Shown here: piece after piece, positions 48,331 to 58,347 of the stretch
Numbering within the stretch: position 1 is the first letter of the stretch
Layout: each line of letters begins with the position of its first letter
Origin: Euonymus europaeus
Lineage: Eukaryota; Streptophyta; Magnoliopsida; Celastrales; Celastraceae
Reading direction: 5' to 3'
Assembly: GCA_963580455.1 (NCBI GenBank)
Contig: OY756957.1
Location: forward strand, 9,925,001 to 9,989,000
DNA: 64,000 bases
Made by a program: the position numbers and the translations under genes
Notes under the pieces: model-generated
What the model was told of the DNA's origin: nothing
Databases searched by the model: none
Seen by the model: the letters and a program-made list of their open reading frames with translations, nothing else

Positions 48331-50705
48331 ATGTTGAACATTGTGAGCCTTGTACTGTTGTTGTTTATGGAGAGTTAGCTAATATGTTTCAATCTCCATG
48401 TCTGTCCCTTGTTGCTTGTTATCTTCAAAGAAAGTATTTGAACAATTATGATCGACTTGATCCTTGAGCAGTATAAAAGTTACCATCATGATGGTACAAT
48501 TATTCATTCGACAGGGAAAAAAAAAAAAAAAAAAAACAACCTGCTTGAGTGAAAACCTGAAAAGGCATTCTTGGTAAAAATTAGGGTTTGTAAAAAAGAA
48601 CAAAAAAAAACCCGCTTGAGTGAAAACCTGAAAAGGCATTCTTGGCAAAGATTAGGGTTTGTGAAAAAGCAAAATGCTAGAGTAAAAGTCAGAAATGACG
48701 CTCTAAAAAAAAGAGAAAAAAAGGAAAAAAGAAGGCAAAAAGAAAAAGTAAAGGGCCTGCACTTTAAATTCAGGCTGCACGTTCTGGTTACTTGAAGAGG
48801 AATTGATGGGACATAAACTTGTTGCATCAATGAGCGGTGTTGATTTGGTCAGTACTTTGTCTCGAATTGATATGGATGAATCAGATTCATGGTGTTTAGA
48901 TTGAATAACAGTGAATGGGTCACGCTCCAAAACTGGGGCAGTTTTGGGAGCGACATTTTTGATGGCTTGACAAAGAGATTTGGTTGGCAGACATGGAAAG
49001 TTCCGGCTTCATGACAGTTAATTGCACACACATCAAAACTGGAGCTGTTTTGGGTGCGATGTTTCTGTTTATCTTGACAAAGAAATTTTGGCTGACAGAC
49101 ATGGAAAATTCAGGCTTCATGATAGTTAATTGCACACGCACCAAAACTGGGGCAGTTTTGGGTGTGACGTTCCTGTTATTACAATTTCATCGGGGATAAA
49201 TCATACAGAAGAATGAGTTTGAAGACAAATATGTCGGGTTGAGCGACTACTTCATGAGTTCTGGATTTGATTGTTGTTAATTGGGTGCACGCCAAAACTG
49301 GGGCAATTCTGGCACAATCTTTGACTTATCACATATTTCATCTTGGGGAATTTCGATTTACCTTCCCTTTCTTTTACTTCTTTCTCTTTCTGTATATATC
49401 TTACTCTAAAAGAATTCCTTGATTACCATTCATTTTTTTAAATATCATGAGATTATCCATTCTTCGGCTTTGCTACTCATTCCTTCCATTGCCATATTCT
49501 GATTCCATATCCCAAAAATTTCTCATTCTTGGCATGCTTAGTCGTACTATTGAACTTATCATTGATTGAAGTCTTGATAGTGAATGTTATGATTGCATTA
49601 GGATTTTGCTTTTGGAGAAAGAATTGATAGATTTTGGCACCCTAAGCTGAAAAAGACCTGATGAATAAACATGTGATCGCGGCAAGTATTATCAGAAGAG
49701 GGACGATCCTGATTATAAAATTTGAGAATTAAAATAAACAAAAGACGTTTTAGCGAACATGAACTGTTGAAATTAGAAATGTTTGTACATGTAAAATTTG
49801 AAAATTGCACAAAAGTTGGTTTTTTTAGTGCATGGAATTTTTATCCTTTAAGTGAAGAATTTTTTTGAATAATATGAACAATCCCAATAAAGAAATAGAC
49901 TGGTCTAGGGATCCGCAATTGCACGCGTGTTTAGGAATAAAAAGGTCTTTGAAAAAGTCATGCATTCTTTAATAAGAAATTCATAAAAGTGGCTCATTGC
50001 ATATCGTTTGTGTGTTGTTGCAAGTTTGTTCGAAAGGTATAATTTTGAAGGTGTCATTTTTCTTGAATCAGGTTTTAAATTACATATCCTATAAACCCCG
50101 ATCAATTTATTTTAACATTTCCCAGACGGATAGGCTATAAACCCCGATCAATTCTTTCAATCCATATTTACGTCTTGTCACTCGCACGAATCCATGGAAA
50201 AATTTTAAAAAACAAAAAAGGCAGACAAAAAGAAAAGGCGGAAGACAGACGTGACCTTTACTTTCGGCGTCTTTTTGAAAAGTTTTGGACCGTTCTTTAT
50301 ATTTTTGTCTTTTCTGGTCAAATAATTTCGTTTTCATCACGGACTCAACATTTCTCAATCACCTTCACCGTGCCTGATCATGATATTCTAACCACTTTCC
50401 GACAATGACGTGACCGGTCACATCTTTCATTTTCTCATGAGACGACGTTTGCCCGCCCTGTGAAATTCCAATTTTTTTTCCATCGTCCCTTGATAGACTC
50501 GCAGTTCACCTGTAATGTTCTGTCTGCTCTGACCCAATCTTCTTTCTTTCTCTTCTAAAGCTGTACATCTTCGTTGTTGAATCTGTTCATTTTCTCTTTT
50601 CTGACTACCTTTATCATCACTTCGTCACCATTCCTGATTTTGTTCGGATCATCGCACATTCATTTCCATAACTTTTTTCAGATATACCATCTTTCGACCT
50701 TTCAA
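48331..50705 (+). other. Non-coding interval between ORF1 and ORF2
   Basis: Holds a duplicated segment of about 65 bp (48540-48600 and 48608-48665; GCTTGAGTGAAAACCTGAAA, AGGCATTCTTGG), a poly-A run at 48519-48537, the hairpin-bearing repeats at 48920-49315, and a short repeat CTATAAACCCCGATCAATT at about 50092 and 50133. The last part is presumably the leader of ORF2. Confidence 0.7.
48920..49315 (+). repeat. About 107-bp repeats, each carrying a hairpin
   Basis: CCAAAACTG-GGG-CAGTTTTGG (9-bp perfect stem) at 48927-48947 and 49141-49161, a variant at 49033-49053 and a degenerate one at 49292-49312. The first three are 106 and 108 bp apart and share TTCATGAYAGTTAATTGCAC and GCAGACATGGAAA sequence between them. 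Confidence 0.88.
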
Positions 50706-51692
50706 ATGGATGATAATCTATCACCCCGCTCACAAACGATTGTATCGTTTGCTAAAGCAGAAATCATTCCTGAGAGACGATTTGACTTTCATATTCTTAT
50801 AGATTCCAACGCCCGCTGGGCTATGAAATACCTCCAGGATCACTCCATGTCATTTCTGATTAACCCCGATCCTGAGGGTGATTTATCAGTGTATCCTCGT
50901 ATAGTTCGTGGTTTCTACGAAACTTTAGAAACGTTACCACTGAGTGCGAGAACCGAATCCCAGCCGGTTTATCAAGTGGAAATAATCGGTATGAAATTCC
51001 GATTCACCACGGCGGACATATGCGAATGCCTGGGGTATCCCTCTTCTTACGAAGTGGCTACTGGTTTCAAAGCACCAGTGTCTGTTTCCAAGGAAGAGAT
51101 AATTGATGACATGTGTGGAGGACAGATCGATGAGAAGGTAAAGGCTACACGTCGCTCATATCTGCCATCAAATATGTGGTTGCTGGACGATGCTGGCCGA
51201 CACAACCTCTGTCCCATTGGTCACCACCACCAGCGACGGGGTAACATTCTCCATGCCTTATATTACATGTATAAAGGAGTTTGGTTCGACATTGGAGAAT
51301 TCTTTATGGCCACTATTCTGAAGGCACAGAGTTTTGTGGAGAACAGACCAACGAAGGTGGAGAAATTGTATTTTCCACGACTCATTACCCGACTGGTTTT
51401 GAGCAAACACATTCATCCTCCTCTAAACCAAGTTTCTCTACTTTATCCAGTAATTACTATGCAGAAAAATAACTGGCGGAAGGGTATTAACCAAATGGTC
51501 ACTACTGTAAAGAGACTACAAGCATCACGGTCTCAAGGTCCAGTACTAGGAGAAACATCCCGGTCTGCTGCTAAACCACCATCACCTGACCACACTCAGG
51601 AAACACCAGCTCATGAGCAACAATTGGAGGCAAGACGACAAAGGTGGGAGCAACTGTTGAATGTTGTCGCGAATGTGGACAGGCCCAATTGA
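50706..51692 (+). CDS. ORF2 of the large element, transposon-associated protein of unknown function
   Basis: 328 residues from the ATG at 50706 (MDDNLSPRSQTIVSFAKAEI). I prefer it to upstream in-frame starts because 50574-50705 encodes only low-complexity hydrophobic residues. Seen: RRFDFHILIDSNARWAMKYL, VRGFYETLETLP, VYQVEIIGMKFRFTTADICE then CLGYP, SYLPSNMWLLDDAGRHNLCP, RRGNILHALYYMYKGVWFDI, GEFFMATILKAQ, and a Gln/Arg-rich tail. The order (substrate-like head, VYQVEI.G..FRFT..DI...LGYP, then a second helical half with RGN.LHALY.M..G..FDIG) parallels ORF1, so it is probably a divergent member of the same family. It has no stop or frameshift. Not gag-pol; role unknown. Confidence 0.7.
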   Translation: MDDNLSPRSQTIVSFAKAEIIPERRFDFHILIDSNARWAMKYLQDHSMSFLINPDPEGDLSVYPRIVRGFYETLETLPLSARTESQPVYQVEIIGMKFRFTTADICECLGYPSSYEVATGFKAPVSVSKEEIIDDMCGGQIDEKVKATRRSYLPSNMWLLDDAGRHNLCPIGHHHQRRGNILHALYYMYKGVWFDIGEFFMATILKAQSFVENRPTKVEKLYFPRLITRLVLSKHIHPPLNQVSLLYPVITMQKNNWRKGINQMVTTVKRLQASRSQGPVLGETSRSAAKPPSPDHTQETPAHEQQLEARRQRWEQLLNVVANVDRPN

Positions 51693-51859
51693 GAATTTTA
51701 CAGTGATTGTACTATTTACCCAAGACCAGCCCATGTTACAAAAATTCCCTGTAAATATTTGTGTAGATGTAAAATAAATAAAAATTCATAAAAATTGCTT
51801 GCAAAAACAAAATTCAAAAAAAATAATTAACATTTTTTAAAAAAAAATCATTCAAATTT

Positions 51860-52840
51860 CAGCCAAGCCGGAGATGGCTACAGTGATCCCGTGCAATTTT
51901 GTTTTTCACTTCAGCCAAGCCGGAGATGGCTACAATGATCCCGAACAATATTTATTTCAAAATTCAGCCAAGCTGGGAGTGGCTACAGTGATCCCATGCA
52001 CATTTCTTAAAACAAAAAAGAAAATCCAATTCATTCAAAGTTCAGCCAAGCTGGGAGTGGCTACAATGATCCCATGCACATTTAAAAAAAAATCAAAAAA
52101 TATTTAAAAAATATTTCAAAATTTTGCCAAGCTGGGAGTGGCTACAGTGATCCCATGCACCTTTCTTAAAATTTAAAAAATATTTCAAAATTTTGCCAAG
52201 CTGGGAGTGGCTACAGTGATCCCATGCACCTTTCTTAAAATTTTAAAAATATTTCAGAATTTGCCAAGCTGGGAGTGGCTACAGTGATCCCATGCACCTT
52301 TCTTAAAATTTTAAAAATATTTCAGAATATGCCAAGCTGGGAGTGGCTACAGTGATCCCATGCACATTTCTTAAAAATAAAAAAAATAATAAAAAAAACA
52401 TTTCAAAATTTGAGCCAAGCCGGGGATGGCTACAATGATCCCGTGCAATTTGTTTTTATTGCCAGCCAAGCCGGGGATGGCTACAATGATCCCGTGCAAT
52501 TTGTTTTTATTGCCAGCCAAGTCGGGGATGGCTACAATGATCCCGAGCAATTTTTTTTCAAAATTGAGCCAAGCCGGGAATGGCAACAGTGATCCCGAGC
52601 AATATTTTTATTTATTCAAAATTTCAGCCAAGCCGGAGATGGCAACAGTGATCCCGTGCAATTTATTTTTCTTCAAAATTTCAGCCAAGTCGGAGATGGC
52701 TGCAGTGATCCCGAGCAATTTATTTTTCTTCAAAATTCCAGCCAAGTCGGAGATGGCTACAGTGATCCCGAGCAATTTTATTTTTCCGGCCAAGCCGGAG
52801 ATGGCTACAATGATCCCGTGCATTATTTTTACATTTTTCA
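51860..52840 (+). repeat. Tandem array before the 3' LTR (16 units)
   Basis: Core CAGCCAAGCCGGAGATGGCT then ACAGTGATCCCGTGCA, separated by A/T-rich spacers so that unit length varies between about 50 and 80 bp. Units start near 51861, 51913, 51965, 52043, 52123, 52195, 52264, 52330, 52413, 52464, 52515, 52566, 52626, 52684, 52741 and 52790. Two subtypes: CCAAGCTGGGAGTGGC (units 3-8) and CCAAGCCGGRGATGGC / CCAAGTCGG (the rest). Confidence 0.95.
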
Positions 52841-52912
52841 ATTGGTACAAAAATCGGCTTTCTACTCCTTTGCGCGCCATTTACTCTGTAAAGTCACGCA
52901 AAGGGGGGCAGC

Positions 52913-53434
52913 TGTAGTACCCCATTTTTGTCCGGGCACTTGCTATTTTTAATAAAATAATAATAAAAAATTGGAAAAAATAAAAAAAACAAAAACAACC
53001 TTAATGACCAATATTCACCAAAATCTGGGCCCAAAGTTAAACCCTAAATACTTACATTTAATCCACTACCTAATATCACCTAGCTAGGCCCATTGCCTTA
53101 TCTAAGGTCCAAATATCTACCCATCTAAATTAACCTACCTAATTAAGCCCATCACTCCAATTTAGCTTACCTACCCGGCCCAAAACCACCTTAAACTAAA
53201 CCATTGGCCCAAAACCACCTAAACCTAACCCTAATGGACTAAAACAATTAAAAGGTTTTGATGAAGGAAAGAAGCAAGGTGCGGCAGTGGAAGAAAAAAG
53301 AAAGAGGGTTGGTGGAGAATGACAAGGAAAAGCAGAGAAGGTGGGAGACAGTGGAGAAGGAGTGGAAGCCACTGGTTTTTGGTGATTAAAGGAGGAGGCA
53401 GCGACACAAAGAGAAGAAAACCGGAGGAGGAGCT
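52913..53434 (+). repeat. 3' LTR of the large element, first part
   Basis: Same as 42586-43107 apart from about one substitution. Interrupted at 53434 by the chromovirus; continues at 58706. Confidence 0.92.
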
Positions 53435-53787
53435 TGTTAACCCCTTCAAACCTAAGCCAAGAGCACTAAGAAATGGAGACGAAGGAGAAGAAAGCAGAAG
53501 AACTTCATTTCATTCAATACCATTCCAGTACATAGCCATTTGTTTATATACTATATTTCGACTACTAACAGACGTCAAGAATACCATTCTTGACTAAACT
53601 ACTTAACAGAAGAATTAACACTGTTAACAACTAACCAAGATAAACCATCCAATACGAACATGACAGCTGGCACAACTACTACTCAATTAACAACCTAACT
53701 AACTTGCAGTAACTTGTTAATGAAGCAAGCCTTTTTATTCTCAACACAGGCCTCAATTCTTCTGGATGATATCTCTGGATCATATCA
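53435..53787 (-). repeat. 3' LTR of the chromovirus
   Basis: 353 bp, TG...CA ends in either reading direction; preceded in element sense by the polypurine tract. Confidence 0.93.
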
Positions 53788-53843
53788 ACTAGTCTCTCCT
53801 CCAAATAAACCTTGTCCACAAGGTTTAGACAACTCTACAGTTC

Positions 53844-56800
53844 TTATAATTGGAAGTGAGGGAACTGAGCCATGAAATCTTCATAATCCTCCCACGTAGC
53901 TTCTTCTTTGGTATGTGCCTGCCATTGCACCAAAAGTTGAGTACCTGCCCTATCACCCTTCTTATAAATTCGCCTTTGCAAAATTGACTCAGGAAACTTC
54001 TGATGGAACAGACCAGCATCAGTAACCTCTGGTAATTCCATGCTAACAGTAACATTAGTTCCCAAATGTCGTTTCAAGCTACTTACGTGGAACACTGGGT
54101 GGATCTTAGTGTTTCCAGGTAAGTCTAACTTATAGGCTACCTCTCCAATACGTTCGAAAACTGTATAAGGACCATAGAATCGTGGATGTAATTTATGAAA
54201 AGAATGTAAATGTAGGGCTGGCAGCTGGTAAGGTACTATCTTCAAATAAACTAAATCACCAACTTCAAAAACTCGCTCAGTCCTATGCTTATTGGTCTGA
54301 ACTGTCATTCTTTCTTGAGCTGCCTGCAAATTGAATTTCAGCAATTCCAGTAGAGCATCTCTTTGTAAGAGAGCTTGTTCCACAATGTCTAACTTAGCAG
54401 TGCCAAGCTCATAAGAAAATATATGTGGTGGTGGATAACCATATACTGCCTCAAATGGAGTAATTTTTGTAGCAGTATGATATGATGTGTTAAAGCTCCA
54501 TTCTGCCCAAGAAAGCCATCTTACCCATTGCTTAGGTTGTAAACTTGTAAAACATCTTAAATACGTCTCCAAGCACCTGTTCACAACCTCAGTTTGTCCA
54601 TCACTTTGAGGGTGGTAACCAGAACTCATACAAAGTTTTGATCCCTGAATCTTAAAAAATTCTTTCCAGAAAGCACTTAGAAAAACAGGATCTCTGTCAC
54701 TTACTATCGAAGCAGGCATTCCATGCAATTTAAACACATGATCAATGAAATGTTGTGCCACAATAGCTGCTGTATATGGATGGTTTAAGGGTATGAAGTG
54801 GCTGTACTTACTCAATCTGTCCACTACCACCATAATAACAGTCTTACCCTTACAACTTGGTAAGGCTGTTATAAAATCCATACTAATATCTCTCCAGATT
54901 TGATGTGGAATTGGCAATGGCTGTAATAGACCAGGAGGTGCCAAAGTCTCATATTTATTCTGTTGACAGACAGGACATTCAGCCACCATTTGTCTAATGT
55001 CACGTTTCATTCCTTCCCAATAAAATCCTTTCTTGATCCTGTGATATGTTTTCAAAACTCCAGAATGGCCTGCTGCAGGAGTTGAGTGGAACTCAAGGAA
55101 GAGTTTTTCTTTCCATGGAGAATGTGGACTTAAGACAATCCGAGTCTTATATTTAAGGAAACCATTGTCAAAAGATAAACCAGTAGTACCATCTGATTTA
55201 AGCAGCACTGCTTGTTTTTTTAGTGTAAGCCACTCATCCTCCTCTAAATCTCTTCTTAAATCATCTAACCAACCAAAGTAGGGATAAGATATTGCAAATT
55301 GCTCTTGCAGTAATGGTGCTGGATCTTCTGAAATAGAAGGCAAACGAGACAAAGCATCTGCAGCTTGATTTTCAACACCACGTTTGTATTGTATCTCATA
55401 ATCAAATCCCAACAACTTGGATATCCATTTTTGTTGGAAAGGAGTGTTAGCTCGCTGTTCTAAGAAATATTTCAAAGTTTTGTGATCAGTTTTAATCACA
55501 AAATGTTTGCCTTGTAAATAATGTTGCCATTTCTTGACTGCATGGACAATGGCAAGTAACTCCTTCTCATAAGTTGATAGAGACTGATTTCTAGGACCCA
55601 ATGCTTGACTAGAAAAAGCTATAGGACGACCATGTTGTTGCAGCACAGCTCCTATGCCAAAATCTGAGGCATCACACTCTAGATCAAATGGTATAGAAAA
55701 ATTAGGCAATGCTAAAACCTGAGGTGAAGACATAAGTTGTTTCAAATTAGCAAAAGCTGCAGTAGCCAATTCATTCCAATGGAAATTATCTTTCTTTGTC
55801 AACTGATATAATGGGTGGCAGATTCTGCCATAATTGGGAATAAATTTCCTGTAATAACCAGTTAATCCTAAGAACCCTCGAAGCTCTTTGATATTTGTGG
55901 GCACAGGCCAGTCTTGAATTGCCTTAAGCTTCTCTGGATCTGCTGAAACCCCCTCAGCAGAAACAATGTGGCCCAAATACTCAATTCTATGTTGGCCAAA
56001 AGCACATTTCTGCTTCTTAAGCAAGAGTTGATTGGATTGTATTACAGCAAAGGCATTCTGTAAATCTTGAAGATGAGCTTCCCAAGTTGGACTAAAGATC
56101 AAAATGTCATCGAAGAAGACCAATATGCTTTTTCTAAGATATGGCTTAAAAATAGCATTCATCAAACTCTGAAAACTTGCTGGGGCATTAGTAAGACCAA
56201 AGGGCATTACAAGGAATTCATAATGACCCTCATGTGTTCTAAAGGCAGTTTTTGGTATGTCATCTGCATGCATTCTTATTTGGTGATAACCAGCTCTTAA
56301 ATCCAATTTAGAAAAATACACTGCCCCATGTAATTCATCTAAAAGATCATCAATAAGAGGTATGGGATACTTATCTTTTATGGTGATATTATTAAGCTCT
56401 CGATAGTTCATACACATCCTCCATGTTCCTTCCTTTTTCTTGACAAGTAAAACTGGGGAAGAAAAAGGACTGTGACTGTTTTGAATGAAACCAGCCTGTA
56501 ACAATTCCTGAACTGCCTTCTCAATTTCTGTCTTCTGTAAGGGTCCATAATGATAAGGCCTCTTACTAACTGGTTTAGCTTCAGGAAGTAATGGTATCCT
56601 ATGATCAAAATCTCGTTTGGGTGGTAAAGAAGATGGTGTTTGGAAGACAGTCGCATATGTTGTAAGAAGAGAGTCTAATTCAGACTGTTGCTGGGCAGTC
56701 AATTTCCCATCCTCATTTACAAGATGCAACTCCTGTGAATAAAGAATTAATCCCAAACTAGAACAACACATATCTTTCTCAATCTGTTGGCAAGAAACAT

Positions 56801-58301
56801 TCTCCACCAAGCTGCCATGCTGGTCATGGTGCTGCAATTTACTACTGAGTTGATAAGTTGCACCATCCTGTGTAAAAGTCATTTGCAGCATCTTAAAATC
56901 CCAAAGAATTGGACTAACCAATTGAAGCCACTGCACACCTAAAACTACATCACACCCTCCAATAGGCAAGACAAATAGATTGGTGAGACATTGATATGTG
57001 CCCATGGATAAGTCAACATTTCTGCAAAACCCCATACCCTTCACTTTACCACCATTAGCCACCATAACTTCAAAAGTCTTTGATTTATCATATGGCCAAC
57101 CCAGACGTTTCAACAACTTAGAATCCACAAAATTATTAGTGCTACCAGAGTCAATGAGAATTGTAACTGGCTGATTTTTCAAGACTCCTTTAATTTTCAT
57201 TGTCTTGGTAGATTGCTCAGAATCAATGCCATAAAAGGCACAAGCACTCAACTCTAAATTTTGACACTCCAAAGTTGACTCTGAAAGTAACTCAGTAGAA
57301 GAGTCATCTTCGTCACTAAAGTCAACTTCCAACAAAAGAAGCTGTTTCTTGTCACATTGATGCCCTCTAACAAATTTCTCATCACAATAAAAACAAAGTC
57401 CCTTGGACCTTCTGTCTTGGTACTCCTCTGGAGTAAGTTTCTTATGGACTTGGTTTGATGTAATTGTTTTAGGCAAAGGCAGGTCGCCTTTCCTAAGTGA
57501 AGGTGAGACAGTCAGAGAGACTGGTCGAGAAGGTATCAATTTTAGGGAAGTTTGTCGAAGATTGGTTAATTTGGAGTCCAATTGCTGAGCCAAAGCAATT
57601 GCATCTTGAGTAGTTTCAGGCTTAAGGATCTTAACATCACAACGTAATTCTATCTTCAATCCACCAATGAAACAACTCTTAAGAAGAAGAGGACTGATTC
57701 CAGTAGTTCTATTAGAAAGTTTTCTGAAATCATAAATGTAATCCTTAAGATTACCTGTCTGTTTGAGTTTAAAGAGAGATTCAGCACTATCTTCAAAGGC
57801 AGATGGCCCAAACTCCTTACAAAAAGCCACTGTGAAATCCTCCCATCGAGGAGTGGTATGTAAACAATTTAACCAGCGAAACCATTGAAGGGCATCATCT
57901 TCCAAATTGAAAGACACAATCACCACCTTCTGATTATCAAGAACTTGATTATAAGCAAAATACTGCTCAGCCCGATGGATCCAATTAGATGGATCGTCTC
58001 CCTCACGGAAACGAGGAAATTCAAGTTTCTGCCATGGTAGACGAGACCCAAGATTGGTACGTCCGTCTTCAAATGGACGCAAGACAGATGTGTGTCCAGT
58101 AGCTTGATTGCCAAGATCACCTGACTGGTGTTTAAGTAGATCTTGGCGAAGCTGGTCAAACATAGATTCCTTTTCTTGGTGTTCTGTATCCAATTTGGAG
58201 TGCAATTGCTGAATTGCAACAGAGAGTTGTTCCAACGCAGTTTCCATGGAAGACATACGATTATCCATAACTGTGTTTCTGGTTTGGTGGTAACGCGGCA
58301 T
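53844..58301 (-). CDS. Chromovirus Gag-Pol polyprotein, full length
   Basis: 1485 residues, uninterrupted. Start at ATG 58301 (MPRYHQTRNTVMDNRMSSME); the frame is open farther up but only into the primer binding site. Domains in order: coiled-coil-like gag start, gag core (NWIHRAEQYFAYN, FKLKQTGNLKDYIYDFRKL), CCHC-like knuckle CFYCDEKFVRGHQC (about residue 303), protease ILIDSGSTNNF (about 383), reverse transcriptase with KLDLRAGYHQIRM and FFDDILIF (about 729), RNase H LECDASDFGIGAVL (about 877), integrase with CPVCQQNK (about 1110) and catalytic D, D, E near 1141, 1202 and 1238 (MDFITAL, SDRDPVFL, DGQTEVVNR), the HPRFYGPYTVFERIG module, and a C-terminal chromodomain (ILQRRIYKKGDRAGTQLLVQ, WEDYEDF). 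Element size, short LTRs and gag style point to the Reina clade; the clade call is less sure than the family. Confidence 0.95.
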   Translation of the reverse strand: MPRYHQTRNTVMDNRMSSMETALEQLSVAIQQLHSKLDTEHQEKESMFDQLRQDLLKHQSGDLGNQATGHTSVLRPFEDGRTNLGSRLPWQKLEFPRFREGDDPSNWIHRAEQYFAYNQVLDNQKVVIVSFNLEDDALQWFRWLNCLHTTPRWEDFTVAFCKEFGPSAFEDSAESLFKLKQTGNLKDYIYDFRKLSNRTTGISPLLLKSCFIGGLKIELRCDVKILKPETTQDAIALAQQLDSKLTNLRQTSLKLIPSRPVSLTVSPSLRKGDLPLPKTITSNQVHKKLTPEEYQDRRSKGLCFYCDEKFVRGHQCDKKQLLLLEVDFSDEDDSSTELLSESTLECQNLELSACAFYGIDSEQSTKTMKIKGVLKNQPVTILIDSGSTNNFVDSKLLKRLGWPYDKSKTFEVMVANGGKVKGMGFCRNVDLSMGTYQCLTNLFVLPIGGCDVVLGVQWLQLVSPILWDFKMLQMTFTQDGATYQLSSKLQHHDQHGSLVENVSCQQIEKDMCCSSLGLILYSQELHLVNEDGKLTAQQQSELDSLLTTYATVFQTPSSLPPKRDFDHRIPLLPEAKPVSKRPYHYGPLQKTEIEKAVQELLQAGFIQNSHSPFSSPVLLVKKKEGTWRMCMNYRELNNITIKDKYPIPLIDDLLDELHGAVYFSKLDLRAGYHQIRMHADDIPKTAFRTHEGHYEFLVMPFGLTNAPASFQSLMNAIFKPYLRKSILVFFDDILIFSPTWEAHLQDLQNAFAVIQSNQLLLKKQKCAFGQHRIEYLGHIVSAEGVSADPEKLKAIQDWPVPTNIKELRGFLGLTGYYRKFIPNYGRICHPLYQLTKKDNFHWNELATAAFANLKQLMSSPQVLALPNFSIPFDLECDASDFGIGAVLQQHGRPIAFSSQALGPRNQSLSTYEKELLAIVHAVKKWQHYLQGKHFVIKTDHKTLKYFLEQRANTPFQQKWISKLLGFDYEIQYKRGVENQAADALSRLPSISEDPAPLLQEQFAISYPYFGWLDDLRRDLEEDEWLTLKKQAVLLKSDGTTGLSFDNGFLKYKTRIVLSPHSPWKEKLFLEFHSTPAAGHSGVLKTYHRIKKGFYWEGMKRDIRQMVAECPVCQQNKYETLAPPGLLQPLPIPHQIWRDISMDFITALPSCKGKTVIMVVVDRLSKYSHFIPLNHPYTAAIVAQHFIDHVFKLHGMPASIVSDRDPVFLSAFWKEFFKIQGSKLCMSSGYHPQSDGQTEVVNRCLETYLRCFTSLQPKQWVRWLSWAEWSFNTSYHTATKITPFEAVYGYPPPHIFSYELGTAKLDIVEQALLQRDALLELLKFNLQAAQERMTVQTNKHRTERVFEVGDLVYLKIVPYQLPALHLHSFHKLHPRFYGPYTVFERIGEVAYKLDLPGNTKIHPVFHVSSLKRHLGTNVTVSMELPEVTDAGLFHQKFPESILQRRIYKKGDRAGTQLLVQWQAHTKEEATWEDYEDFMAQFPHFQL

Positions 58302-58333
58302 GCAATGGAAGGGAAGTGTGGATAAGATCTGGC

Positions 58334-58345
58334 GCTCTGATACCA
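58334..58345 (-). promoter_or_regulatory. Primer binding site of the chromovirus
   Basis: TGGTATCAGAGC, two bases inside the 5' LTR end (58348). This is the standard site complementary to the initiator tRNA-Met 3' end in plant retrotransposons. Confidence 0.93.
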
Positions 58346-58347
58346 AA

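Larger units (their letters stand above)
42586..53434 (+). mobile_element. Large non-autonomous Ty3-type LTR element (5' LTR to the first part of the 3' LTR)
   Basis: 5' LTR 42586-44846; primer binding site TGGCGACTCTGCTGGGGA (44849-44866), of the type I associate with tRNA-Arg priming in Ogre/Tat elements; two ORF regions (47222-48330 and 50706-51692); tandem array 51860-52840; polypurine tract GCAAAGGGGGGCAGC (52898-52912); 3' LTR from 52913, interrupted by a chromovirus at 53435, resuming at 58706 and stopping at 58928. No protease, RT, RNase H or integrase. The first 745 bp of the two LTRs align without gaps and differ at about three sites by my reading, so the insertion is recent. Confidence 0.85.

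Noticed and set aside
51874..52952. ORFs with periodic SQAGDGYNDP-like peptides on both strands
   Set aside because: Read-through of the tandem array; all frames give equally regular peptides and none has a start context or conserved flank.
58302..58346. Upstream in-frame extension of the chromovirus ORF from a TTG
   Set aside because: It begins within the primer binding site and has no ATG; the first ATG is at 58301.
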